Below the pieces are notes generated by a model. The model did no database searches. It saw nothing but the letters and a program-made list of their open reading frames with translations, and was not told where the DNA came from. A stretch of DNA of 29,754 nucleotides from Parcubacteria group bacterium CG11_big_fil_rev_8_21_14_0_20_39_14. Lineage in GTDB: Bacteria; Patescibacteriota; Minisyncoccia; Minisyncoccales; GCA-002787255. Both the position numbers and the translations under genes were made by a program. The first letter of the stretch is position 1. Each line of letters starts with the position of its first letter. Shown here piece after piece: positions 20,870 through 27,107 of this stretch. The stretch is from assembly GCA_002787255.1 (NCBI GenBank), contig PCWD01000031.1, forward strand, positions 7,141 through 36,894, written 5' to 3'.

Positions 20870-22084
20870 ATGAAAGCATTATTTAAGAATTTAATTATTG
20901 TAGTATTTATCCTGATTTCTTTGGGTTTGGTTTTTGGTTTGGGTTATTATTATGGCAGGGAAAAGTTAAACTATTCTTTGTGGCAGAATTTTGTAAAGGA
21001 TGTTCAAATACAAAAAGCAGAAAAAGAAAGTTTGGATTTTTCTTTATTCTGGGAAGTTTGGAGCGAACTTGAACAAAAATTTATAAATCGCAATGAACTC
21101 AATTTTCAAAAAATGATTTATGGGGCAATTTCGGGAATGGTAAAATCTTTGAATGACCCGTACACCCAGTTTTTAGACCCGGAGCAGAGTAAAATATTTT
21201 TAGAAGATGTTTCCGGCTCCTTTGAAGGAATAGGAGCGGAAATTGGCCTAAGGAAAAACCAGCTTCAGATTATCGCGCCGCTTGAGGGAACCCCGGCTAA
21301 AAATGCCGGGTTGCGCTCAGGAGATAAAATTTTAAAAATTGATGATAAAATAACTTCTGATTTAACTTTAGACCAAGTAGTAATGCTTATTCGCGGTCCC
21401 GGGGGGACAGAAGTGATTTTAACCATTTTGAGAGATGATTCTCCAAAAGAAATTAAAATTATTAGAGATGTCATTAAGGTTCCAACCCTGAAATCGGAAT
21501 TAAAAGATGACAAAATTGCTTATATCAAAATTTACAGCTTCGCTGAAAACTTAAACTCGGATTTCAAGGAAACAGCAAATAAAATTTTGAGAGCAGGAGT
21601 TCAAAAAATTATTTTGGATGTCAGGGACAATCCAGGTGGTTATTTACAAATTTCCAAAGATATAGCCGAGTGGTTTTTGAAAAAAGGCAGTGTTATTTTG
21701 CTTGAAGATTTCGGCGAAGAAAAGGAGAAAAAAGAACATAAGACAAATAAAGATGGTAAATTTTTTGATTTTCCGGTTGTGGTTTTAATAAATCAAGGTT
21801 CGGCTTCGGCTTCGGAGATTCTGGCCGGGGCTCTTAGAGATGTAAGAGGAGTTATACTTGTCGGAGAAAAAAGTTTTGGAAAAGGCTCGGTTCAGGAATT
21901 GGAAAAATTTAGAGATGGTTCGTCTATTAAAATTACCACTGCTCGCTGGTTGACTCCTTCGGGCAAATCAATTATGGAAGAAGGATTGGAGCCGGATATA
22001 AAAATTGAAATGACCGAAAAAGATTTTGAAGAAGGAAAAGACCCTCAACTGGAAAAAGCTCTTGAATTGATAAAGAATTTATAG
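20870..22084 (+). CDS. S41 family carboxy-terminal processing protease (CtpA-like)
   Basis: The 404-residue protease is anchored by one N-terminal membrane segment (about residues 7-27) and acts outside the membrane, trimming or degrading envelope proteins. A helical region with 'DPYTQFLDPEQSKIFLEDVSGSFEGIGAEIG' leads into a PDZ domain (about residues 115-200, 'APLEGTPAKNAGLRSGDKILKID'). The protease core follows, with the catalytic Ser in 'NQGSASASEILAGALRD' and the general-base Lys in 'GEKSFGKGSVQ', plus 'LDVRDNPGGYL'. All catalytic residues are present and length is normal. It follows the four-helix-bundle unit and precedes rplI by 36 bp filled with ATATCCA words. Confidence 0.95.
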   Translation: MKALFKNLIIVVFILISLGLVFGLGYYYGREKLNYSLWQNFVKDVQIQKAEKESLDFSLFWEVWSELEQKFINRNELNFQKMIYGAISGMVKSLNDPYTQFLDPEQSKIFLEDVSGSFEGIGAEIGLRKNQLQIIAPLEGTPAKNAGLRSGDKILKIDDKITSDLTLDQVVMLIRGPGGTEVILTILRDDSPKEIKIIRDVIKVPTLKSELKDDKIAYIKIYSFAENLNSDFKETANKILRAGVQKIILDVRDNPGGYLQISKDIAEWFLKKGSVILLEDFGEEKEKKEHKTNKDGKFFDFPVVVLINQGSASASEILAGALRDVRGVILVGEKSFGKGSVQELEKFRDGSSIKITTARWLTPSGKSIMEEGLEPDIKIEMTEKDFEEGKDPQLEKALELIKNL

Positions 22085-22092
22085 TAGAATAA

Positions 22093-22119
22093 ACTAATAT
22101 CCAATATCCAATATCTAAA
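22093..22119. repeat. ATATCCA words before rplI
   Basis: Three tandem words (ATATCCA, ATATCCA, ATATCTA) directly before the rplI ATG, sharing a 17-bp run with the in-frame tract at 20036-20056. Confidence 0.6.
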
Positions 22120-22120
22120 T

Positions 22121-22582
22121 ATGAAGGTAATTCTTTTACAAGACATTGAAAGTCTTGGGAAAAAATATGAAGTAAAGGGGGTTAAAGACGGTTATGCCAA
22201 GAATTTTTTAATTCCGCGGTTTTTGGCTAAGCCGGCAACCAAGAAAGCTCTAATCTGGCTTGAAATTCAAAAAGAAATTGAAACCAAAAAAGCTGAAGAA
22301 GATTTAAAAAAGTTTCAGGAAATGGCAAGCTCTTTGGAGGGTCAGGAGATAGTAATTCCGGTAAAAATAGGGGAGAAAGAACAGCTTTTTGAGTCGGTCG
22401 GGGCACAACGAATTTCCGAAAGACTAAAAGAATTGGGATTTAATGTTGAAAAAAATCAAATAAATTTTGATGAACCAATTCGGGAGCTTGGAGAGCATAA
22501 AGTTATTATAAGTTTTCCTCACAAACTTGAAGTTGAAATAACCGTAATTGTAACCGAGGAAATAGAAGAAAAAAAGAAATAA
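22121..22582 (+). CDS. rplI: 50S ribosomal protein L9
   Basis: The 153-residue L9 is full length. The N-terminal RNA-binding domain has the signature 'MKVILLQDIESLGKKYEVKGVKDGYAKNFLIPRFLA', followed by the long connecting helix (about residues 42-75, 'KKALIWLEIQKEIETKKAEEDLKKFQEMAS') and the C-terminal domain ending 'HKVIISFPHKLEVEITVIVTEE'. L9 binds 23S rRNA near the L1 stalk and supports translational fidelity. L9 is reported missing from many CPR genomes, so its presence here is worth noting for placement. No SD precedes the ATG, only tandem ATATCCA words. Confidence 0.97.
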   Translation: MKVILLQDIESLGKKYEVKGVKDGYAKNFLIPRFLAKPATKKALIWLEIQKEIETKKAEEDLKKFQEMASSLEGQEIVIPVKIGEKEQLFESVGAQRISERLKELGFNVEKNQINFDEPIRELGEHKVIISFPHKLEVEITVIVTEEIEEKKK

Positions 22583-22590
22583 AACCGCAT

Positions 22591-22640
22591 ATTTACGTCT
22601 TGCGATGACGTAAATTAACGTCTTGTAGATGAGGTAAATT
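22591..22640. repeat. Paired small hairpins after rplI
   Basis: TTTACGTC/GACGTAAA (about 22592-22614) and a related second copy (AACGTCTTG..GATGAGGTAAATT, 22617-22640). This opens the 557-bp gap between rplI and the DUF5652-type gene, which is almost entirely inverted repeats. Confidence 0.5.
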
Positions 22641-22643
22641 TTA

Positions 22644-22674
22644 TTGTATAGGAATTTCTAAAATTCCTATACAA
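22644..22674. repeat. Hairpin TTGTATAGGAATTT, 14-bp perfect stem
   Basis: Left arm 22644-22657, loop CTA, right arm 22661-22674. A sister copy with one arm change lies at 27242-27269. Both copies occur near a CCCCGTTAGA repeat. Confidence 0.8.
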
Positions 22675-22714
22675 TCAGAAAGGGGTCCGGCGAAACTGGG
22701 TGTTTCCCCGCTTG

Positions 22715-22744
22715 CCCCGTTAGATACGAAGTTATCTAACGGGG
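22715..22744. repeat. CCCCGTTAGATA hairpin
   Basis: Perfect 12-bp stem CCCCGTTAGATA/TATCTAACGGGG with loop CGAAGT. The same arm is found at 9532-9564 (11-bp stem), and as single arms at 27158 and about 29664. Confidence 0.85.
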
Positions 22745-22759
22745 TGAGGAAAACAGCGA

Positions 22760-22901
22760 GCCCCCTCCCTTAAAGGAGGGGGCGAGCGCCAGAAACCGAG
22801 GGTTTCTGGAGAACATAGTTCACCGCTTTCAGTTCCGCTGAAAGCGGAACTGAAAGCTTTACCGCTCGCTCCGCCAGCTGGCGGAGCGAGCGGCTATGTT
22901 C
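22760..22901. repeat. Nested palindrome cluster with cruciform-like layout
   Basis: In order: GCCCCCTCC/GGAGGGGGC (22760-22783); CCAGAAACC/GGTTTCTGG (22789-22809); an outer stem GAACATAG (22811-22818) with CTATGTTC (22894-22901) enclosing a 14-bp stem hairpin (22825-22857, GCTTTCAGTTCCGC) and a perfect 32-bp palindrome (22862-22893, CCGCTCGCTCCGCCAG and inverse, no loop). It may be a folded RNA or nested insertions. Confidence 0.7.
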
Positions 22902-22904
22902 TTT

Positions 22905-22936
22905 AAGCAGTTCCCTGGGGAGCTGCTTTTTGTTTT
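22905..22936 (+). terminator. Intrinsic terminator
   Basis: AAGCAGTTCCC / GGGAGCTGCTT stem (one G-U pair) followed by TTTTTGTTTTT. It is about 320 bp after rplI, so any rplI read-through transcript would include the whole palindrome cluster. Confidence 0.7.
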
Positions 22937-23040
22937 TGCTTTTGTCAACCCTTTTATTTTTAAGACGGCCGTCCATTATTTAAAAAGATTTAGTTTTCAG
23001 TTTTTAATTGTTTAATTGAGAGTTTTCAAAAAACTCTATT

Positions 23041-23076
23041 CAAAGTTGTTCTAATGGGCAAAGTTGTTCTATTGGG
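23041..23076 (+). repeat. 18-bp tandem repeat upstream of the DUF5652-type gene
   Basis: CAAAGTTGTTCTAATGGG and CAAAGTTGTTCTATTGGG in tandem, with one mismatch. A possible promoter follows (TTGGGC 23072, 18 bp, TAGAAT 23096), so the repeat could be an operator. Weak. Confidence 0.6.
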
Positions 23077-23139
23077 CAGGAAAGAAATTTTTTGGTAGAA
23101 TAAAGAATAAAGACGGGGTTGAAATTAAGTTAAAATCTT

Positions 23140-23349
23140 ATGGAAAATTATTTATTGGAAAATCAATGGATGCTTTGGCTGCTTTTGCTTTGGGTTATGC
23201 CCTGGAAAGGCGTGGCTCTTTGGAAAGCGTCCCGCAATACTCAGAAGTTCTGGTTTATACTTCTTTTGCTGGTCAACACAATGGCGCTTTTGGAAATAGT
23301 TTATATTTTCTACTTCAGTAAGGAAAAACAATCACAACAATTACAATAA
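23140..23349 (+). CDS. Small two-TM membrane protein, DUF5652-type
   Basis: The 69-residue protein has two hydrophobic helices (about residues 9-25 and 37-58) joined by a basic loop. The pattern 'WMLWLLLLWVMPWKGVALWKASRNTQKFWFILLLLVNTMALLEIVYIFYF' is the one I associate with DUF5652, a small membrane protein frequent in Patescibacteria. Function is unknown. A competing ORF in another frame (23064-23321) looks non-coding by comparison. The gene sits alone between the palindrome cluster and a small kinase; no clear SD, but an 18-bp tandem repeat and a weak promoter lie upstream. Confidence 0.82.
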   Translation: MENYLLENQWMLWLLLLWVMPWKGVALWKASRNTQKFWFILLLLVNTMALLEIVYIFYFSKEKQSQQLQ

Positions 23350-23363
23350 GAAAAAAGCATTTG

Positions 23364-23840
23364 ATGGCTTCATCTAAACCAAAATTAATAATAGTTTGCG
23401 GATTGCCCGGAACCGGGAAAACAACTACAGCAAGAAGATTAGCCGTTAAAATAAACGGTGTTTTGTTAAGAACTGACGAGATAAGACGAAGGTTTTCTAA
23501 AAAAAGAAGATATACCTCAAAAGAAAAACAGAGGGTATATAATGTGATGTTTTTTCGCGCCAAAAGGCTGTTGCAAGCCGGCAAAAATGTTGTTTTGGAC
23601 GGAACTTTTGCCAAGAAAAAAAATCGGGAATTGGCCCGCAAAATTGCCAAAGAATTAGGGGTCAATTTTCAAATTATTGAAGTAATTTGCGATGAAAATA
23701 TTGTTAAGCAGAGAATTTCAAAAAGATTTGCCGATGAAAGCGAGGCGAAATTCAAACATTATTTAGAACACAAAAAAATTTTTGAACCAATAAGCGAAAA
23801 ACACATTATTATTAATACCACCTATCCCTCAAAGCTGTAA
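23364..23840 (+). CDS. Small P-loop ATPase/kinase (AAA_33 / zeta-like)
   Basis: The 158-residue P-loop protein has Walker A 'GLPGTGKTT' at residues 13-21, a short 'LLRTDEIRRRF' after strand 2 (the substrate-binding Asp-Glu of this kinase-like group), 'KNVVLDGTFAKKKNRELA' with a Walker B-like Asp, and a lid 'VKQRISKRFADESEAKF'. This architecture is shared by AAA_33 proteins, gluconate/shikimate-like kinases and zeta toxins; no antitoxin gene is adjacent, so a small-molecule or nucleic-acid 5'-kinase role is more likely (inference). The ATG at 23364 is preferred to the TTG one codon earlier. Its stop overlaps the next gene's start (TAATG). Confidence 0.85.
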   Translation: MASSKPKLIIVCGLPGTGKTTTARRLAVKINGVLLRTDEIRRRFSKKRRYTSKEKQRVYNVMFFRAKRLLQAGKNVVLDGTFAKKKNRELARKIAKELGVNFQIIEVICDENIVKQRISKRFADESEAKFKHYLEHKKIFEPISEKHIIINTTYPSKL

Positions 23841-25702
23841 TGAAATTTGCTAAAAATTTAAAAATTATAATACCGATAGTTAATATAGCGATTTTTGGCT
23901 GTTTTTTTGCTCCTCCTGATTTTTTTGAAGGGGTTTTGGCCGAAACCGAGCCGGTTTATTTTTTTGTTGACCCGGACTATGATTTACTGCAAAGACCGGA
24001 AATAATTGCCACCCTGAGAGAAACAAGCGAATACGGCTATTTTTTTACCGACAATCAATGGCTGGGAACCCTAAAGGCGGCCGATAGAGTGGCGGCCCTA
24101 AAAAACATAGATAGTTTAGCCAAAGAATTTGACAATGTTATTTATCCAAAACTAACTAAATTTTTTGGCGACATTTGGTTACCCGGAATAGATAACGACC
24201 CCAAAATTACCGTACTTTTATTGCCGCTGAAAGGAGAAGTCGGGGGTTATATTAATTATTCCGATGAATATTCAAAAGACGATTTTCCAACAAGCAACGA
24301 GAGAGAAATGTTTTATTTGAATACCAGCCATTTAGACAAACCTCTGGCAAAAAGTTTTTTGGCTCACGAATTTCAGCACCTGATTACTTTTTATCAAAAA
24401 GACAAATTGCGCGGAATTCCCGAAGATATTTGGCTTAATGAGGCAAGGTCGGAGTATGCCCCCACCTATTTGGGGTATGATGACATTTTTAACGAAAGTA
24501 ATCTAAAAAGGAGGGTAAAAGCGTTTTTAGAAGAGCCTTCTAATCCATTGTGCGAATTTGAAAATAAGCTGGCCGATTATGGAGTAATCAGTCTTTTTTT
24601 TCAGTATTTGGCTGACCATTACGGAAAAGAAATAATTTCGGAAATGCTCAAAGATGAAAAAGTGGGAATTGAGAGCCTAAATAACGCTTTTAAAAAACGG
24701 GGTTATGATAATAGTTTTTCCGAAGTTTTTACAAACTGGACTATTGCCAATTTGCTGAATAACTGCTCTTACGACAAACTTTTTTGCTATCTAGCCCCGA
24801 ACTTAAATTATAATAATCTGCATATTGATTTGGGAGAGACAGTAGGAACAGCAAGTCTTGCAGAAAAGAAAACAATCAAAGACTGGCAGCCCCTTTATTA
24901 CAAATTTGAGCCGGCGGAGAATTTAGCTCAAAAGATTTTAAAAATTAATTTTGAAAAAGAGAACCCGGAAGACTTATTTAAAATTCCCTATATTATTAAT
25001 AATTCGGACGGAACTATTTCGGTAAATTTTATGGAAATATCCGACAACAAAGCGGTTGTTTATATTTCTGATTTTGGCGAGAAAGTTAGCTCCCTGATTC
25101 TGATTATCACAAAACAATCTAAATTCAGTAATTTTGACAGCTCCAATCCATCCGTTCCTTTTAAACTTTCGGCGACTTTAGCTGAAGAACTCCCCGATAT
25201 TTTGAAGCAAGAGCGAGGTCTTTTAAGAGCAAGGGGAGATTACAAGGTTTATTTAATTGAGGACGGCAAAAAACATTGGATTCCCAGCCCCAAGATTTTT
25301 GAACTTTATAATTTAGATTGGGAAAGTATTAAAGTGGTTGACGCTAAAGAACTGGAAAATTTTCCCCGCGCCAAATTATTCAGAGCAAAAGGGGATAATA
25401 AAGTTTATTATTTGACCGAGAGCGGATTGATTCGTCATATCCCATCAGTCGGAGCTTTCCTCTCGTATGGCAATAGATGGGAAGATATTATTGAGCTCAA
25501 CCCCGAAGAATTAAAAATTTATCAGGAAAATGAGCTTATTTATTTAGTCGGCGCTCATAAAGTTTACAAATTAGAAAACGGCAAGAAAAGATGGATTAAA
25601 ACAGCCGAAGTTTTTGAAAAAATGGGTTATGATTGGTCAAAAATTGCGCCGATAAATTTAACCGAGTTTGGTGTCTATCCCGAAGGTCCCCCCATAATAT
25701 AA
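23840..25702 (+). CDS. Secreted zinc metalloprotease with three C-terminal surface repeats
   Basis: The 620-residue exported protein has an N-terminal signal or anchor segment (about residues 7-26). The peptidase domain carries HExxH as 'FLAHEFQHLITF' (His176, Glu177, His180) and a downstream Glu ligand in 'DIWLNEARSEYAPTYLGY' (about 201-205). 'FGDIWLPGIDNDPKITVLL' and 'SNEREMFYLNTSHLD' upstream resemble M30 (hyicolysin-like) peptidases. Near residues 455-615 are three repeats of 'KVYLIEDGKKHWIPSPKIFELYNLDWESIKVV', a cell-surface module I associate with Parcubacteria-type proteins. Role may be extracellular proteolysis or host/wall interaction (inference). Starts inside the previous gene's stop (TAATG), so the pair is probably coupled. 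Confidence 0.82.
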   Translation: MKFAKNLKIIIPIVNIAIFGCFFAPPDFFEGVLAETEPVYFFVDPDYDLLQRPEIIATLRETSEYGYFFTDNQWLGTLKAADRVAALKNIDSLAKEFDNVIYPKLTKFFGDIWLPGIDNDPKITVLLLPLKGEVGGYINYSDEYSKDDFPTSNEREMFYLNTSHLDKPLAKSFLAHEFQHLITFYQKDKLRGIPEDIWLNEARSEYAPTYLGYDDIFNESNLKRRVKAFLEEPSNPLCEFENKLADYGVISLFFQYLADHYGKEIISEMLKDEKVGIESLNNAFKKRGYDNSFSEVFTNWTIANLLNNCSYDKLFCYLAPNLNYNNLHIDLGETVGTASLAEKKTIKDWQPLYYKFEPAENLAQKILKINFEKENPEDLFKIPYIINNSDGTISVNFMEISDNKAVVYISDFGEKVSSLILIITKQSKFSNFDSSNPSVPFKLSATLAEELPDILKQERGLLRARGDYKVYLIEDGKKHWIPSPKIFELYNLDWESIKVVDAKELENFPRAKLFRAKGDNKVYYLTESGLIRHIPSVGAFLSYGNRWEDIIELNPEELKIYQENELIYLVGAHKVYKLENGKKRWIKTAEVFEKMGYDWSKIAPINLTEFGVYPEGPPII

Positions 25703-25754
25703 AATAAACAGGACAGAATTTTCAATTTTCAATTTCAAAAAAGTAGTCGCTTTA

Positions 25755-25895
25755 TTAGAAATAAAAAAAATCTGCGCTCCTAACAGCGATAGCAAATAGA
25801 AGCGCAGATTTAAAAGGATTTCCCCTTTTCTTACCTGTTTTAAGTTTCCCTCTGCAGTGAACTTCATTCTTTGGAGTATCTGATGGTCCAGCCAT
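25755..25895 (-). CDS. Short basic protein, strongly expressed, unknown
   Basis: I do not recognise this 46-residue product, which begins 'MAGPSDTPKNEVHCRGKLKTG'. It is called because of its expression signals: a consensus promoter (TTGACA, 16 bp, TATAAT), a leader of about 40 nt, and a full SD (AGGAGGT) 5 nt before the ATG, the best RBS in the window. Oddity: the last ~17 codons run through an intrinsic terminator, so a full-length message would need partial read-through, or translation ends on a stop-less mRNA, or the product is really a small RNA with a decoy start. The first ~28 residues are basic with one Cys. The 309-bp gap around it holds nothing else. Confidence 0.55.
   Translation of the reverse strand: MAGPSDTPKNEVHCRGKLKTGKKRGNPFKSALLFAIAVRSADFFYF
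25763..25811 (-). terminator. Intrinsic terminator of the short minus-strand gene
   Basis: On the minus strand, AAATCTGCGCT (25811-25801) pairs with AGCGCAGATTT (25778-25768) as an 11-bp stem, followed by eight Ts (25770-25763). It overlaps the 3' end of the short ORF. Confidence 0.85.
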
Positions 25896-25943
25896 TCCCG
25901 ACCTCCTTTCAAATATTGTACCCTTTTCAAGGTATTGACCCCC

Positions 25944-25971
25944 ATTATAGCAAACTTGCAAAACTTGTCAA
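25944..25971 (-). promoter_or_regulatory. Consensus promoter of the short minus-strand gene
   Basis: Minus strand: TTGACA (25971-25966), a 16-bp spacer, TATAAT (25949-25944). Both hexamers match the sigma-70 consensus exactly. The -35 overlaps that of a divergent promoter. Confidence 0.85.
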
Positions 25972-25993
25972 GTCTAAAAAAATCCGATATAGT
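25965..25993 (+). promoter_or_regulatory. Divergent promoter of the AbiEii-type pair
   Basis: TTGTCA (25965-25970), a 17-bp spacer, TATAGT (25988-25993). It shares its -35 region with the minus-strand promoter, so polymerase cannot occupy both at once. The leader would be only about 12 nt. Confidence 0.5.
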
Positions 25994-26011
25994 GAAGTTG
26001 AGGTATAAAAT

Positions 26012-26215
26012 ATGTATAATTGGGATTACAATTTGCCAAGAAACTGGAAACCGAAAACCGAACGGCAGTGGCTTTGGTATTTGGAAAGAAAAATTAATTA
26101 TGACGACTGGAAAGGGTTAAAAGCCGAAATTATTAAAAAATATTTTCCAAAATTAAAAAAGCGTCTTGATCCAGGAAAAAGAAAAATGCTTGAAACTTAT
26201 CTAAAATATGGGTGA
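26012..26215 (+). CDS. Small protein paired with an AbiEii-type nucleotidyltransferase
   Basis: The 67-residue protein starts 'MYNWDYNLPRNWKPKTERQWLWYLERKINY' and ends 'LDPGKRKMLETYLKYG'. It is Trp/Tyr-rich at the start, basic and helical after. I know no named family for it. An SD-like GAGG lies 8 bp upstream. It overlaps the next gene by 8 bp, which implies translational coupling. By position it is the candidate antitoxin or partner of the AbiEii-type protein, but it has no wHTH domain like the classical AbiEi antitoxin, so this is inference. Confidence 0.75.
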   Translation: MYNWDYNLPRNWKPKTERQWLWYLERKINYDDWKGLKAEIIKKYFPKLKKRLDPGKRKMLETYLKYG

Positions 26216-26876
26216 GCTAACATTATTGCAAAAACAAGTTTTAAAATTATTTGCCAAATCTTCTCTGAGGAAAGATTTTTATTGGACTGGCGGGACCTTG
26301 CTTTCATTTTTATATTTGCATCACCGCAAATCTCAAGATTTGGATTTTTTCAGCGACAAACCATTTAACTATAATGAGGTAATTGCCTTTATTGGCGGTC
26401 TTAAAAAACAATTAAACTTGCCCAAGGTGGAGGAGAAAAAAATTTTTGACCGCTGGGAATTCTTTTTACACAATAAAGGGAAATTGCGGTTGGAATTTGT
26501 TCTTTATGAGCATCCAAAACTTAAGCCGCGAAAAAAATGGAAAGAAATTTGGATAGATTCTCTTGATGACATTGCCGCAAATAAACTGATGGCCTTTTTT
26601 GACCGCAATGACCCCAAAGACTTGGTTGATTTATATTTTTTGCTCACCGAGAAAAAATATAAAATCAAACATTTGCTAAAATTGATGGGAAAAAAGTTCG
26701 GAGTAGAAATACCCGAAAGCGCTGTCTGGTCAGAAGCTTACAAAGGAATGGATGAATTGGATAATTTAAGGCCTCTCTTATCGGGAACCAAGAGTGAAAA
26801 ACAAAAACTCTTACGCGAAATAAAAGATTATTTTTCCAACCACTCTTCGGAATATCTTAGAAAAATATTGAAATAG
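26208..26876 (+). CDS. AbiEii-type nucleotidyltransferase (toxin family)
   Basis: The 222-residue protein belongs to the AbiEii/DUF1814 nucleotidyltransferases (MNT-like fold). The active-site segment is 'FYWTGGTLLSFLYLHHRKSQDLDFFSD' (about residues 24-50), with the family pattern G-G-T and H-R-x-S-x-D-L-D-F. A further acidic strand 'LRLEFVLYEHPKL' and 'DSLDDIAANKLMAFFDRNDPKDLVDLYFLL' follow, where 'ANKL...R..KDLVDLY' is typical. Classical AbiEii is the GTP-binding toxin of an abortive-infection TA system; related MenT toxins modify tRNA. Here the upstream partner is a 67-residue protein instead of AbiEi. Followed by a bidirectional terminator 15 bp downstream. Confidence 0.9.
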   Translation: MGELTLLQKQVLKLFAKSSLRKDFYWTGGTLLSFLYLHHRKSQDLDFFSDKPFNYNEVIAFIGGLKKQLNLPKVEEKKIFDRWEFFLHNKGKLRLEFVLYEHPKLKPRKKWKEIWIDSLDDIAANKLMAFFDRNDPKDLVDLYFLLTEKKYKIKHLLKLMGKKFGVEIPESAVWSEAYKGMDELDNLRPLLSGTKSEKQKLLREIKDYFSNHSSEYLRKILK

Positions 26877-26890
26877 AAAAATTAATTCAG

Positions 26891-26928
26891 AAAAAACCCG
26901 CGAAATAACCTATTTTGCGGGTTTTTTT
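26891..26928. terminator. Bidirectional intrinsic terminator
   Basis: AAAAAACCCGC (26891-26901) and GCGGGTTTTTT (26917-26927) around a 15-base loop. On the plus strand it ends AbiEii; on the minus strand it sits 7 bp past the stop of a possible gene remnant at 26935. Confidence 0.88.
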
Positions 26929-26934
26929 ATCTCT

Positions 26935-27024
26935 TTATTTGCAAACACATTTCCCTTCCTTATTTTCCGGTTCCAGATGAACCAGATGAAGCGCATGGGC
27001 CTCGTCGCCTTCGGCAACTCGGCG
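26935..27024 (-). pseudogene. Possible C-terminal remnant of a minus-strand gene
   Basis: The minus strand is open for 29 codons to a TAA at 26935, reading 'AEGDEAHALHLVHLEPEN' then 'KEGKCVCK'. It ends just before a terminator that also faces this strand, where a real gene would end. Upstream the frame meets TGA-TAG inside repeat DNA (GCGC words). It looks like the tail of a gene cut off by repeat insertion, but 29 codons is short and the family is not recognised. The same DNA read on the plus strand has no better claim. Confidence 0.3.
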
Positions 27025-27079
27025 CTATCAGAGCGCATATTTAGGCGCTCGACCGAGCGCTAAAATTACATTTTAGCGC
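27022..27079. repeat. GCGC-word palindromic element
   Basis: GCGC cores start at 27022, 27033, 27045 and 27057 (11, 12, 12 bp), then 27076. A 12-bp stem GAGCGCTAAAAT/ATTTTAGCGCTC (27055-27081) forms its right side. The spacing recalls the phased elements elsewhere, though the symmetry is incomplete. Confidence 0.5.
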
Positions 27080-27107
27080 TCTGGTTCCCCCCTAATTTTG
27101 CGAGGTT

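Noticed and set aside
22680..22936. tmRNA, RNase P RNA or SRP RNA in the post-rplI hairpin cluster
   Set aside because: None of the conserved cores of these RNAs was seen; the stems are perfect palindromes typical of inserted repeats.
22770..22976. 68-codon minus-strand ORF listed as a gene
   Set aside because: No SD, no recognised family, crosses a plus-strand terminator and three palindromes; mentioned only as a finding.
23064..23321. 85-codon frame overlapping the DUF5652-type gene
   Set aside because: The other frame (23140-23349) gives a coherent two-helix membrane protein of a pattern I recognise; this one has no recognisable pattern.
26930..27080. tRNA or other structured RNA in the gap before the aldolase
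   Set aside because: No T-loop GGTTCGA-type motif or acceptor stem; hairpins are explained by repeats.
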